DNA from: Pectinophora gossypiella | Lineage: Eukaryota; Arthropoda; Insecta; Lepidoptera; Gelechiidae | Length of the DNA: 64,000 bases | Assembly: GCF_024362695.1 (NCBI RefSeq) | Contig: NW_026063256.1 | Coordinates: 1-64,000, forward strand | Direction of reading: 5' to 3' | In this document: positions 42,361 to 52,706 of the stretch, piece after piece | How the letters are laid out: every line of letters starts with the position of its first letter | Position numbering within the stretch: the stretch's first letter is position 1 | Made by a program: the position numbers and the translations under genes | Notes under the pieces: model-generated | Databases searched by the model: none | What the model saw: only the letters and a program-made list of their open reading frames with translations | What the model was told of the DNA's origin: nothing

Positions 42361-43439
42361 TCTCCCACACACACAAAGATCTTTAACACGCCCCGCGGAC
42401 GGGCAAAAGCTAGTTTTAAAATATAAATCCATGAAACTTTATATTTAAGCACTTGATAAAAAATAATTACATATTTGTTCTAGCGTTTCTGAAATTTCGA
42501 CCAGTGAGGGGGTGAAATGAGGGTTTGGAAAGTTTGTATGGGAGTTCGTCATTTTTGGGGATAAAACCACGAAACTTTATATTTAGGAACTTGATAAGAA
42601 ATAAAAAAAAAAATTTAAAGTGTTTTTGAAAATACGATCTTTGAGGGGATGAAATAGGTATTGAAATTTTTTATGAGGTTCGTCATTTTTCAAGATAAAA
42701 ATATTAAATTTTGTATTTAGGCCCTAAATAACAAACAAAAAATCGTTTGTTCTAGCATTTTGAAATTTTTACCAGTATGGGAGTGAAATACGGGTTGAAA
42801 GTTTCTATGGGTATTCGTCATTTTTGAAGATAAAACCATGAAACTTGGTACGTAGGTCTTTTAGGATGTGCAGAGTTTTTCAACAAACGGAATTCCCGAA
42901 ATTTGAACGGAACGGAACGGATTCGGAACGGGAACTACGAAGCCAAACTTTTTGTATACAAAATATTAACCACTGAACCTAGGAACATGATGTTTAGTAG
43001 TTTTGGGTGTATCAAGTTAAAAAAATTTGGCTTTTGTAGATATAGTTCCTTTTAACGAATACTCTGCATCGTCGCCACTGCCGTAGGTCGTCGTTCGTCG
43101 TCGCGCACATTTGCCGAAGTGTGACGGCAGTCAACGGCGCTGTCGTGTGGTGGGGGAGCGCACGTGGTGTATTATATCGTGGCCATATCATAGAATTGAT
43201 CATTTCATGAAATGATCGACCATTTCATGAAATGGTCGTATTTCATGAAATAGAACAACATTCATTGGCCACATCATGATGTGGTTTGGCCAGATCAATG
43301 AACACAAAACGTTTAACGATATGACCAACTAAATGCATGAATACTTCATGATATGGCCAAACGTTAGCGATCATATCGTAAAATAGTAACATTATCCACC
43401 GGTAGTGGCGCTGGTGTCGCTTTGTTTATGTTTTGCATA

Positions 43440-43595
43440 ATGGCGGCGGACAATAATTATTCTTGTGTGAACGCGAATAATACGAATAATAATGAGCAAA
43501 TACAAGATAAAAGTGCATTGAAGCAATGTTTTGACACTAAGGTGAAAAGAAAAACTCGTATTAACAGTAGACAGCAACTTTATTTTTATTTTTAG
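43440..43595 (+). CDS. Family D small ORF 1
   Basis: 51 codons starting MAADNNYSCVNANNTNNNEQ, rich in Asn and Lys, stop in ATTTTTATTTTTAG. The same frame is kept in copy 2 (49194-49349). TTTTTATTTTTAG/GTTATATGG looks like a splice acceptor, so the real product may be spliced to ORF 2. No domain recognised. Confidence 0.4.
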   Translation: MAADNNYSCVNANNTNNNEQIQDKSALKQCFDTKVKRKTRINSRQQLYFYF

Positions 43596-43600
43596 GTTAT

Positions 43601-43888
43601 ATGGCAAATAATGAAGGTCGAGTGACCACGCTACGTAAATCAATGGACTATTATTGGATTTCAAAATATGATATAATTAAAACTGCGAATGAAGAGATAT
43701 TAATTTTAAAAAAGAAAAATATAGACGATCCTACTGTCCGTAAAGTTTCTTTTTTTGACGTGACTTATTGTAGATTTGCCGCAGATGGCATTAACTACTT
43801 GAAACAGGATTCTATTAAAACGCATAAATGTTTTTGTCATAATTTAAATTATCATAATCCTTTTTTTTATAATTTTTACAAGGCATAA
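43601..43888 (+). CDS. Family D small ORF 2 (95 aa)
   Basis: 95 codons, MANNEGRVTTLRKSMDYYWI to the Cys/His-containing end THKCFCHNLNYHNP. It is identical in predicted sequence to the frame at 51958-52245 in copy 2, although the two copies are interrupted differently. Mixed charged and aromatic composition, no membrane segment, no recognised motif. It could be a remnant of the family's transposase or a protein with another role. Confidence 0.5.
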   Translation: MANNEGRVTTLRKSMDYYWISKYDIIKTANEEILILKKKNIDDPTVRKVSFFDVTYCRFAADGINYLKQDSIKTHKCFCHNLNYHNPFFYNFYKA

Positions 43889-43904
43889 CAGTAGGTTAGG
43901 GTGC

Positions 43905-43936
43905 GGCGGGGGTGGCCCTTGGGCCACCCCTACGCC
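43905..43936. other. GC-rich hairpin in family D
   Basis: GGGTGGCCC-TT-GGGCCACCC forms a perfect stem, extended by GGCG/CGCC with a two-base bulge. It stands out in AT-rich DNA and is unchanged in copy 2 (52262-52293). It could act as a transcript terminator or structural signal between small ORFs 2 and 3. Confidence 0.6.
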
Positions 43937-43942
43937 GCCAGT

Positions 43943-44074
43943 ATGTTTATCTTACACACGAAAAGTATACTGAATGATGACCAATGGCATGAAATAGTGT
44001 CAAAAAATATGACGACGACTTCAAAGCGAGATGCAGTTACGGCGTATATGTCAACTACATCAACACTCCGTTAA
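43943..44074 (+). CDS. Family D small ORF 3
   Basis: 43 codons, MFILHTKSILNDDQWHEIVS and on to STTSTLR. The frame is kept in copy 2 at 52300-52431 with one visible change (GTG to TTT-type substitution around position 44017). Too short to classify; DDQWHEI might be part of a larger broken protein. Confidence 0.35.
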   Translation: MFILHTKSILNDDQWHEIVSKNMTTTSKRDAVTAYMSTTSTLR

Positions 44075-44304
44075 TCGAAAATGACTTTTTAATTTTTAAT
44101 TAACTTTTAAACATTTTTGTACTTTGTACTAGAGTAGTACATTATTTCCTACCTTATTTCGCGTTTTTATTACACCACTTATCATGGACACCCTACATTA
44201 ATGATATGGCCAAACGTGGATGGAAATTTCATTAAACGCTGACGTTTAAACGATATGGTCAGTTGAAGTTTGCCATTTCATGAAATACGACCATTTCATG
44301 AAAT

Positions 44305-44480
44305 ACATATTATGTATATACCTATTTTTGTATTATTTTTCTTTTTCTTTTATTCTTAAGTAGTAATAGCATGTTTGTATAAACTCTTGGATAACTATAA
44401 CTATAAGCTAATATATACTGTCTTAATGTTTCTCATATTAAGTGAATTTGTAATTCTTTTGAGAAATAAAAATCTTTAAC
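44305..44480 (+). mobile_element. LINE 3' tail fragment
   Basis: AT-rich piece ending GAGAAATAAAAATCTTTAA, similar in plan to the LINE1 end GAGAATAAAGTTCTTTAAAC. It sits between the broken right end of family D copy 1 and the Ty3/gypsy RT. Probably a 5'-truncated copy of a LINE related to LINE1. Confidence 0.45.
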
Positions 44481-44482
44481 CT

Positions 44483-45068
44483 GATGCGGAGCGACGGAGT
44501 TATAGAGCCGGTCGAGTGTTCCGACTGGGCATCGCCATTGGTACCGGTAAGCAAATCGGACGGCTCGTTACGGATATGTGCTGATTTTAAGAATAAGTAC
44601 CCTTAACCCGTGTTTATATGTAGATCGCTACCCCCTGCCCAGGATAGACGACTTGATGGTACGTTTAAGTGGAACAAAGTACTTTTCGAAAATCGATCTA
44701 TCACAGGCATACAATCAAATAGAATTGGAGGAATCGTCAAAATGTTATACAGTTATCAATACGCATTAAGGCCTATACCAATACAATAGGTTAGTCTACG
44801 GACTATCTTCGAGTGCCGGAATTTTCCAGCGGATAATGTGCAATTTATTACAGGGCATACCTAACGTCGAAGTATTTTTGGATGATGTTATAATAGGAGG
44901 TAGGGATAAGGTTCAGCATTTAAATGCATTGGAAGCAGTATTTAGTAAATTACAGCAGTACGGGTTAAAGTTAAAGAAAAATAAACTGTGTGTTTCTCGT
45001 AAATGAGGTCCAATACTTGGGATATGTTATAAGTCGGGATGGAATCAAAACAGACCCAAACTTGGTAC
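44483..45068 (+). pseudogene. Ty3/gypsy reverse transcriptase fragment
   Basis: Fingers and palm in shifting frames: VIEPVECSDWASPLVPVSK, LRICADFKN, YPLPRIDDLMVRLSGTKYFS, KIDLSQAYNQIELEE, VYGLSSSAGIFQRIMCNLL and the active-site VFLDDVIIGG near 44872. Stops and frameshifts occur near 44606, 44768 and 45005. The sequence ends in the region preceding the thumb, where LINE3 has inserted. It synthesised element cDNA when intact. Confidence 0.75.
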
Positions 45069-45081
45069 AAAGGTACTAACT

Positions 45082-45345
45082 TTGCAGTGGTTAAAAATGA
45101 GAAAACAATCAATAAATAACAACGAAATATATGAAGACGAAAACACCGCTAAAATATATATAAATGAAGATTTGCCACGATTCAAACGCCAGCTGTTTTG
45201 GAGCGCAAAGCAAGAACTCAAAGATATCTTTAAATATATATGGATACAGAATTCAAATATACTCGTCAGAAAAGAAGATGATCCTAAAATACATAAGGTT
45301 TTGCGAGAAAAAGATATTGAGATCTTGAAGAAAAACAGACAATAA
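45082..45345 (+). pseudogene. LINE3 ORF1, C-terminal fragment
   Basis: About 87 codons ending LREKDIEILKKNRQ. Contains FWSAKQELKDIFKYIWIQNS, equivalent to YWKTKTELKDCCKYIWIKHG of LINE2 ORF1, then LVRKEDD. The N-terminal PHD finger and coiled coil are absent because of 5' truncation. The first codons of the open frame probably belong to flanking DNA. Confidence 0.65.
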
Positions 45346-45508
45346 CGCAGATAGCGAACGGGCTCACACTACTTGATTCTATTCCTCATCAAAATTCACG
45401 GATCTAAGTGACCACATCGATAGCGAAATACAATATAAGAGGTTTCAAGATATAGAAATATGGAGTAAACAATGGGATAGCAGCCTGAAAAAACTACATG
45501 TAATACAT

Positions 45509-46385
45509 TTGAATATAAGTTCATTGAAGAAGAATTTTAATGACTTATTAGTTATGCTGAGCCGTAGTATATGCGAAATAGACATTATAATATTAACGGA
45601 GATAAATATAAAACAAGAAGAGTTGCCAATATTTAACATGGATGGATATGAGAGCTTCGCTAGTACGCGAGAAATACAGAGAGGTGGAGGAGTATTAATC
45701 TATTACAGAAAAGGACTACATATGGATATAAAAGTGTTGCAATCTACTGTTTGTGAGGCCCTTCATGGAGTACTAATCTTGGGAAACGTGCCTATACATA
45801 TAATTGCAATATACCGACCGCCGAGAAAAAGCAAGCCCCACTTTATAGACCAATTAAATGTGATGATAAGAGATAGTATACCTGCAAACGAAGACCTCAT
45901 CGTCATTGGAGATATAAATATTAATGTGTTGGGAGGAAAATCGGACTCAATTGTTTTGAAATACAAAAGCACCCTGTGTGAAGCCGGCCTGCAGTCAACA
46001 ATTCCGTGCTCGGAGGTAACTCGTCAGGCGATAGTCGACGGTCAACTACTACAATCCTGCGTCGATCACCTGTGGGTGCGAGCGAGAGCGCATGATGGAA
46101 ACAGTACAAGTGCGACGGTGACACCCGCGCAGGCGTTTCTATTGGAGTGTACTATGTCGGATCATCACATTGTAGGCATAACTTTAGAGAGGAGGGTATG
46201 CACGTCAGAAATAGATATAAGGAGAAATAGGTATGTAATAAAAAAAGGTTTGAATGATAAACTGGTTCATGAAAAATTAATCTCTTACAATTGGTCTAAA
46301 TTACTGCTAATAATGTGTCCTTTGCTCTTATATCAGCAACTGTATAATGTATTTATACGGAATGCATTAAAAACTTACGTAGCAG
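45509..46385 (+). pseudogene. LINE3 endonuclease domain
   Basis: APE-type endonuclease, about 240 residues: HLNISSLKKNFNDLL at the start (frame open upstream), Glu in ILTEINI, QRGGGVLIYY, YRPPRKSKP, GDININVLGG, CVDHLW and SDHHIVGITL. The open frame runs to 46420, but residues after about 46330 no longer fit. The connector between endonuclease and RT is deleted near 46380 and the frame changes. LINE2 has over 200 residues at this place. Confidence 0.75.
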
Positions 46386-46389
46386 TCTT

Positions 46390-47859
46390 TTGGATCCGAT
46401 CAGCCACATTTGTAATTTGAGTTTCGAAACAGGAGTCTTTCCAAAAGTTTTTAAACAAGCCATCATCTCGCCGATATTTAAAGATGGTAACAAAAAACTA
46501 CCTTCCAAGTATAGACCTATATCTCTTTTAACTACACTAACCAAGATCATTGAGAAATTAGTTAATAAGAGACTTATTAAATACCTTGAAACTAACAGAC
46601 TCCTTGCTGACAATCAGTACGGTTTTAGATCGAGCAGATCTACTGAAGACGCAATTTTACGACTCACTTCATTGATTGCGGACCATGTTGATGCTGGGAG
46701 GAAGAGTGTCGGTGTGTTTTTAGACTTACAAAAGGCATTCGACACTGTATGCATACCGATCCTAATAACACGCCTGCAGAATGTTGGCATCAGAGGAGTA
46801 GTATTGGAATGGTTCAAAGATTACCTCACTGATAGGCAGCACTGTGTCCGTATTGACGGACAAATGAGTGATAATGCCGTCTGCAGTTATGGTGTGCCGC
46901 AGGGCAGTATACTAGGTCCAACTCTTTTTCTAGTGTATATCAACGAGTTATGTAATATGAAACTGCATGGAGGGGAGATCATGATGTTTGCTGATGACAC
47001 TGCCCTTATGTTCCATGGGTCCAGCTGGGATGATGTTCAAAGGATTACGGAACGCGGACTAAGCCAAGTCACAACGTGGCTTGAAGACAATCTACTGTCG
47101 CTTAACACAGGCAAAACTAAATTTCTATGCTTTAGTAAAACAAAAGCTGGTGAGCAGCCAGACAACTTTAGCATCAAAATCCATACATATCCCTGCAATC
47201 GCAATCAAAACCTAACGGTAATAACCTGTAGCTGCTGTGCATTGGATCGTGTCAATGTAACTAAATATCTGGGTGTTATGATTGACGATAAACTGAAGTG
47301 GGACCATCATCTGGCTTTAATGGCGGGTAGGATTAGGAAACTTATATTTGTATTCAAGAATTTAAGACAAGTAGCTGACGAATCGCTATTATTACGAGTT
47401 TATAAAGCCTTAGGTGAATGCTTATTAAATTATTGTATTAACGCCTGGGGGGCAGCATCCTCAACATACTTAATACAGCTTGAAAGAGCGCAACGCGCTG
47501 TTCTCAAAGTTCTTATGCTCTTACCAAAACGTCACCCTACAGATTTGGTTTATCGCAGAACTAAGGTGCTTACAGTGAGGAAGCTATTTGTCTACCAGTG
47601 TGTTCGAAGGTACCATCGCATAGATGTGCCACCCCTGCTGCCTTCCAACAAAAGAGTCTTTCTTTGCCCGATACCTACCTTTAAGTCCGCATTCGCACGT
47701 AGGTTCTATAAGTCTATGGCACCCAGGCTGTACAATATTATTAATAAAAAACTTAACATTGTAACTTCTAGTAATCACAACCTCAAAAATATTTTGCGAA
47801 ACTATCTCTTGGAAGTCAACACTGAAAAGGTGGAGAACTTTCTTCTACCAGTATGTTAG
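46390..47859 (+). pseudogene. LINE3 reverse transcriptase domain
   Basis: 489 codons without a stop: ISPIFKDGNKKLPSKYRPIS, DNQYGFRSSRSTEDAILRL, FLDLQKAFDTVCIPIL, GVPQGSILGPTLFLVYIN, the catalytic MMFADDTALMFHG at about 46981, NTGKTKFL and KYLGVMIDDKLKWDHH. A C-terminal region ending NILRNYLLE follows, comparable to LINE1. The RT core itself appears intact; the gene is disabled by the deletion upstream. Confidence 0.8.
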
Positions 47860-48189
47860 ATGGTATCTCAAACTCTTTTTTTTTCTAGTTCTAAGAATTA
47901 GAATTTTCTCCCACAATTTTGGTTCCTATAATACACACACACACACGCACACACAAACACACACACACACATCTTTGTTTGTTGTATCTTTATTTTATTT
48001 TATTTATTTTTTTTTTTTTTTCATTTTTCATTTTAATTACCATAGTTATTAAGTAAAAAGTATATTATTGTACCTCAAATAATAATGAAGTATGTCAGTT
48101 TGGGAAGACACTGGCTCCTGAAATACAGTTATACTAGTTTAGGAGCCAGGGCCTTATTTATAATTGTTACTTGTTTGTTGTACTGAATA

Positions 48190-48191
48190 AA

Positions 48192-48250
<59 letters not shown>

Positions 48251-48251
48251 T
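48190..48251 (+). repeat. (TTTC)n LINE tail
   Basis: About 15 TTTC units at the extreme 3' end of LINE3. A short tandem repeat rather than poly(A) at the 3' end is known for several insect LINE clades. Confidence 0.85.
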
Positions 48252-48252
48252 C

Positions 48253-48930
48253 CATCAATATTTATACGGCCGATCAGAACCATTTGTTTTAAGAACCGAC
48301 CACAAGCCACTCATTTCAATTTTCGGACCATATAAAGGCATTCCAGAGGTTTCCGCCAATAGATTGCAAAGATATGCAATGTTTCTGGCTGGGTATAATT
48401 ATTCAATAGAATACATTCGCAGTGCCGATAACAGCGCGGATTATCTCTCGCGCGAGAGCCTACCGCTACCCATTCCATCGGCGCCCGCGCCGTCCTGCAC
48501 CGCTCGCGGCGAGTGCACGTGCACCGAACAGTGTAGTGAGGAACTCGCTGTTGATCGCGCGAGCTATGTTTGTTTTGTTATTGACGGAAGCGAGCCTATT
48601 ACTTTATCTAAATTACGCGAAGCAACGGACCAAGACATCGTATTGAAACGCGTAGTGGAATATGTAGTGAATGGCTGGCCACACAAAGTTAGCGATATGG
48701 AACTAAGGCCTTATTTTCATTGTAGATCGCAGTTTTCATATGAGAGTGGATGCCTTATGAGAGGACACAAAGTAGTGATACCGGTAAGTTTATATGAGAA
48801 TATATTTTCAGAATTACATCAATCGCATTTGGGTATCGTTAAAACAAAAGCCGAAGCAAGGGCTAGGTTTTGGTTTCCGGGCATAGATAATGCGATTGAG
48901 AAAATGATAAATAGCTGTGAAGTATGTATA
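48253..48930 (+). pseudogene. Gypsy RNase H end and integrase zinc finger
   Basis: Opens HQYLYGRSEPFVLRTDHKPL, the last part of Ty3/gypsy RNase H, then RYAMFLAGYNYSIEYIRSAD and ADYLSRESLP. A spacer follows and then the integrase HHCC zinc-binding region: LHQSHLGIVKTKAEARARFW, FPGIDNAIEKMINSCEVC. The frame stays open to 48930, where family D copy 2 splits it. The codon after Cys-Ile continues on the other side at 52715. Confidence 0.78.
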
Positions 48931-49193
48931 TCGTGGCCATATCATAGAATTGATCATTTCATGAAATACGACCATTTCATGAAATGGTCGATCATTTCAT
49001 GAAATAGAACAACATTCGTTGGCCACATCATGATGTGGTTTGGCCAGATCAATGAACACAAAACGTTTAACGATATGACCAACTAAATGCATGATTACTT
49101 CATGATATGGCCAAACGTTAGCGATCATATCGTAAAATAGTAACATTATCCACCGGTAGTGGCGCTGGTGTCGCTTTGTTTATGTTTTGCATA

Positions 49194-49349
49194 ATGGCGG
49201 CGGACAATAATTATTCTTGTGTGAACGCGAATAATACGAATAATAATGAGCAAATACAAGATAAAAGTGCATTGAAGCAATGTTTTGACACTAAAGTGAA
49301 AAGAAAAACTCGTATTAACAGTAGACAGCAACTTTATTTTTATTTTTAG
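49194..49349 (+). CDS. Family D small ORF 1, copy 2
   Basis: The same 51-codon frame as at 43440-43595, ending in the acceptor-like ATTTTTATTTTTAG. Helitron C5 lies seven bases further on. Confidence 0.4.
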   Translation: MAADNNYSCVNANNTNNNEQIQDKSALKQCFDTKVKRKTRINSRQQLYFYF

Positions 49350-49355
49350 GTTATA

Positions 49356-51774
49356 CTAGCTTTTGCCCGCGACTTCGTCCGCGTGGCGTGTTATATAAGA
49401 GAGAGATCTTTGTGTGTGTGGGAGTGCATACTTATGCAGTTTAGATTTTTTCATAAGTACATTTTTTTTTCCCAATAACTCCCATTTTTCAAAATACAGC
49501 CAAAAATAAACTTTATATTTACTAAGGTATGCATGCGTGCTAGATTGAATCAATTTATTGAATTGTTTTTTTTTTAATTGATTGTTCATTGAGTTTTAAT
49601 TTTAATACACACTTCCTCTCTTCCCTTCAACGTTGCTGTGCCCTATAGGGTCCATGTTTTAGTTCCTATGCCTATGTAACACCCTATTGTACTACATGGA
49701 ATGCAATAAATAATTTAATTTAATTGAATTGAAAATATCTATCTTACGCGCTTTCGATTTTTTCATACAAATGTTTTTTTCCCACTAACTCCCGTTTCCG
49801 TGGGAATTTTGCAATATCCTGTTGCAACTAAGCTTTAAGTTAACTAAGGTACCTGCATGCCAAATTTCAAGCGTCTAACTTAAGCGGTTTAGATTTTTCA
49901 TACAAAAAGATTTTCCCGCTAATTTCCGTTGCCGTGGGAATTCCGGGAATTCCTTTCTTAGTGCACCTCTACGGTACCTAAGCTATGTCCCTTCCAAATT
50001 TCAAATGCCTACGTTTAGCCGTTCAGGCTATGCGTTGATATATGTCAGTCACTGAGTCAGTCAGTTTCTCTTTTTTATTTAGATTTGATTTTTTCATACA
50101 AATGTTTTTTCCCGCTAACTACCGTTCCCGTGGGAATTTTGTAATATCCTGTTGCAACTAAGCTTTAAGTTTACTAAAGTACCTGCATGCCAAATTTCAA
50201 ACGTCTAACTTGAGTGGTTTAGATTTTTCATACAAAAGGATTTTCCCGTTAATTCGCGTTCCCGTGGGAATTTGGGAATTCCTTTCTTAGTGCACCTCCA
50301 CGGTATCTAAGGTACCTGCATGACAAATTTCAAAGGTCTAACTTGAGTGGTTTAGATTTTTCATACAAAAGGATTTTCCCGCTAATTCCCGTTCTCGTGG
50401 GAATTTCGGGAATTCCTTTCTTAGTGCACCACTACGGTACTTAAGGTATCTGCATGCCAAATTTCAAACGTCTAACTTGAGTGGTTTAGATTTTTCATAC
50501 AAAAGGATTTTCCCGCTAATTCCCGTTCCCGTGAGAATTTTGGGAATTCCTTTCTTAGTGCACCTCTACGGTACCTAAGCTATGTCCCTTCCAAATTTCA
50601 AATGCCTACGTTTAGCCGTTCAGGCTATGCGTTGATATATGTCAGTCACTGTGTCAGTCAGTTTCTCCTTTTATTTAGATTTGATTTTTTCATACAAATG
50701 TTTTTTCCCGCTAACTACCGTTCCCGTGGGAATTTTGTAATATCCAGTTGCAACTAAGCTTTAAGTTTACTAAAGTACCTGCATGCCAAATTTCAAACGT
50801 CTAACTTGAGTGGTTTAGATTTTTCATACAAAAGGATTTTCCCGTTAATTCGCGTTCCCGTGGGAATTTGGGAATTCCTTTCTTAGTGCACCTCCACGGT
50901 ACCTAAGGTACCTGCATGACAAATTTCAAAGGTCTAACTTGAGTGGTTAAGATTTTTCATACAAAAGGATTTTCCCGCTAATTCCCGTTCTCGTGGGAAT
51001 TTCGGGAATTCCTTTCTTAATGCACCACTACGGTACTTAAGGTATCTGCATGCCAAATTTCAAACGTCTAACTTGAGTGGTTTAGATTTTTCATACAAAA
51101 GGATTTTCCCGCTAATTCCCGTTCCCGTGAGAATTTTGGGAATTCCTTTCTTAGTGCACCTCTACGGTACTTAAGGTACTTGCATGCCAAATTTCAATTG
51201 TCTAACTTGAGTGGTTTAGATTTTTCATACAAAAGGATTTTCCCGCTAATTCCCGTTCCCGTGAGAATTTTGGGAATTCCTTTCTTAGTGCACCTCTACG
51301 GTACTTAAGGTACTTGCATGCCAAATTTCAATTGTCTAACTTGAGTGGTTTAGATTTTTCATACAAAAGGATTTTCCCGCTAACTACCGTTCCCGTGGGA
51401 ATTTTGTAATATCCTGTTGCAACTAAGCTTTAAGTTTACTAAAGTACCTGCATGCCAAATTTCAAACGTCTAACTTGAGTGGTTTAGATTTTTCATACAA
51501 AAGGATTTTCCCGCTAATTCCCGTTCCCGTAGGATTTTCGGGAATTCCTTTCTTAGTGTACCTCTACGGTATCTAAGGTACCTGCATGCCAAATTTCAAA
51601 CGTCTAACTTGAGTGGTTTAGATTTTTCATACAAAAGAATTTCCCTTCACTACTCTGCTCCTATTGATTGTAGCGTGATGAAAAGTATACTATAACCTGT
51701 CCAGGAGTGTGAAGAATAATTGTACTAAGTTTCATTAAAATCCGTCCAGTAGGTTTTGTTTCTATAAGGAACAT

Positions 51775-51839
<65 letters not shown>

Positions 51840-51958
51840 AATTTTACTGATTGCATTTTTGGCATCAGTATCGACCACTTATCACCCCCTGATAGTTATT
51901 TTGAAAAAATATTTAATGTACAGAATTGACCTCTCTACAGATTTATTATAAGTATAGA
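49356..51958 (-). mobile_element. Helitron-like C5
   Basis: Complete C element on the minus strand, CTAG at 49356-49359 and TC start at 51958-51957. It entered family D copy 2 precisely between A and T: copy 1 reads GGTTATATGGCAAAT at the same place. About twelve 134-bp units lie at 49900-51630, with CAGA at 51775-51836 and the reversed LINE tail at about 49570-49735. It is nearly identical to C7, hence a recent burst. Confidence 0.8.
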
Positions 51959-52245
51959 TGGCAAATAATGAAGGTCGAGTGACCACGCTACGTAAATCAA
52001 TGGACTATTATTGGATTTCAAAATATGATATAATTAAAACTGCGAATGAAGAGATATTAATTTTAAAAAAGAAAAATATAGACGATCCTACTGTCCGTAA
52101 AGTTTCTTTTTTTGACGTGACTTATTGTAGATTTGCCGCAGATGGCATTAACTACTTGAAACAGGATTCTATTAAAACGCATAAATGTTTTTGTCATAAT
52201 TTAAATTATCATAATCCTTTTTTTTATAATTTTTACAAGGCATAA
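51958..52245 (+). CDS. Family D small ORF 2, copy 2
   Basis: The same 95-codon protein as at 43601-43888. The Helitron insertion separated the A from the TG of the start codon, and the terminal A of the Helitron itself (51958) rebuilds ATG, so the frame still starts correctly. Any upstream exon is now 2.6 kb away. Confidence 0.5.
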   Translation: MANNEGRVTTLRKSMDYYWISKYDIIKTANEEILILKKKNIDDPTVRKVSFFDVTYCRFAADGINYLKQDSIKTHKCFCHNLNYHNPFFYNFYKA

Positions 52246-52299
52246 CAGTAGGTTAGGGTGCGGCGGGGGTGGCCCTTGGGCCACCCCTACGCCGCCAGT

Positions 52300-52431
52300 A
52301 TGTTTATCTTACACACGAAAAGTATACTGAATGATGACCAATGGCATGAAATAGTTTCAAAAAATATGACGACGACTTCAAAGCGAGATGCAGTTACGGC
52401 GTATATGTCAACTACATCAACACTCCGTTAA
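52300..52431 (+). CDS. Family D small ORF 3, copy 2
   Basis: The same 43-codon frame as at 43943-44074, following the conserved GC hairpin (52262-52293). One residue differs. Function unknown. Confidence 0.35.
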   Translation: MFILHTKSILNDDQWHEIVSKNMTTTSKRDAVTAYMSTTSTLR

Positions 52432-52706
52432 TCGAAAACGACTTTTTAATTTTTAATTGACTTTTAAACATTTTTGTACTTTGTACTAGAGTAATACATT
52501 ATTTCCTATCTTATTTCGCGTTTTTATTACACCACTTATCATGGACACCCTACATTAATGATATGGCCAAACGTGGATGGAAATATCATTAAACGCTGAC
52601 GTTTCAACGATATGGTCAGTTGAAGTTGGCCATTTCATGAAATACGACCATTTCATGAAATGGTCGATCATTTCATGAAATGGTCAATTCTATGATCTGG
52701 CCACGA

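Larger units (their letters stand above)
17659..42413 (+). mobile_element. Helitron-like C3, heavily interrupted
   Basis: It starts TCTATACTTATAATAAATC at 17659, breaks off at 17700, resumes at 37488 with TTAAATATATTTTC, and ends CTAG at 42410-42413. Flanks are A (17658) and T (42414), no duplication. Within it lie a B+HA composite (17701-37487), a short RTE-type LINE tail (38104-38198) and a TIR transposon (38431-41844). Only about one 134-bp unit is present (37920-38030), so this is the shortest C array in the window. Confidence 0.7.
17453..43176 (+). mobile_element. Module HA of B+HA copy 2, interrupted
   Basis: HA starts at 17453 (TCCTTACTAATATT) and runs to 17658. It resumes at 42414 with TTTTAAAATATAAATCC, exactly where the complete copy at 10905-12229 continues. 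Everything between (C3 and its contents) is an insertion at A/T. From 42414 HA continues through the GC-rich segment to about 43172, where a family D element cuts it off. The 3' CTAG end is lost. Confidence 0.75.
43177..44304 (+). mobile_element. Family D TIR transposon, copy 1
   Basis: Starts TCGTGGCCATATCATAGAA and matches the intact copy at 48931-52706 (without its Helitron) up to 44304, where the last ~45 bases of the right arm are missing. Subterminal DNA at both ends is made of repeated CATTTCATGAAATG palindromes. The interior has three small open frames (43440-43595, 43601-43888, 43943-44074) and a GC hairpin at 43905-43936. It cuts off module HA on the left. As an empty-site copy it proves where Helitron C5 entered copy 2. 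Confidence 0.7.
45073..48251 (+). mobile_element. LINE3, truncated non-LTR retrotransposon
   Basis: 5'-truncated LINE starting within ORF1. It holds ORF1 tail (45082-45345), endonuclease (45509-46420) and reverse transcriptase (46390-47859). A 3' UTR with a (CA)n run (47931-47971) and poly-T follows, ending AATAAACTTTC then a (TTTC)n tail (48190-48251). The tail marks the 3' end. It is related to LINE2 by the ORF1 C-terminus. On insertion, or later, roughly 180 codons of the gypsy RT thumb and RNase H were lost, since pol resumes far downstream. Confidence 0.75.
48931..52706 (+). mobile_element. Family D TIR transposon, copy 2
   Basis: Terminal inverted repeats TCGTGGCCA(T/G)ATCATAGAATTGA.., followed at both ends by CATTTCATGAAATGGTCG palindromes. 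It sits in the gypsy integrase gene with an 8-base flanking duplication: TATGTATA at 48923-48930 and CATGTATA at 52707-52714, one mismatch. Without Helitron C5 it is about 1173 bp. Eight-base duplications suit hAT, P-like or Mutator-like superfamilies; the ends do not decide it. Confidence 0.72.

Noticed and set aside
48422..48646. 74-codon frame inside gypsy pol
   Set aside because: Shadow in another frame of the RNase H/integrase region, which has clear motifs in its own frame.
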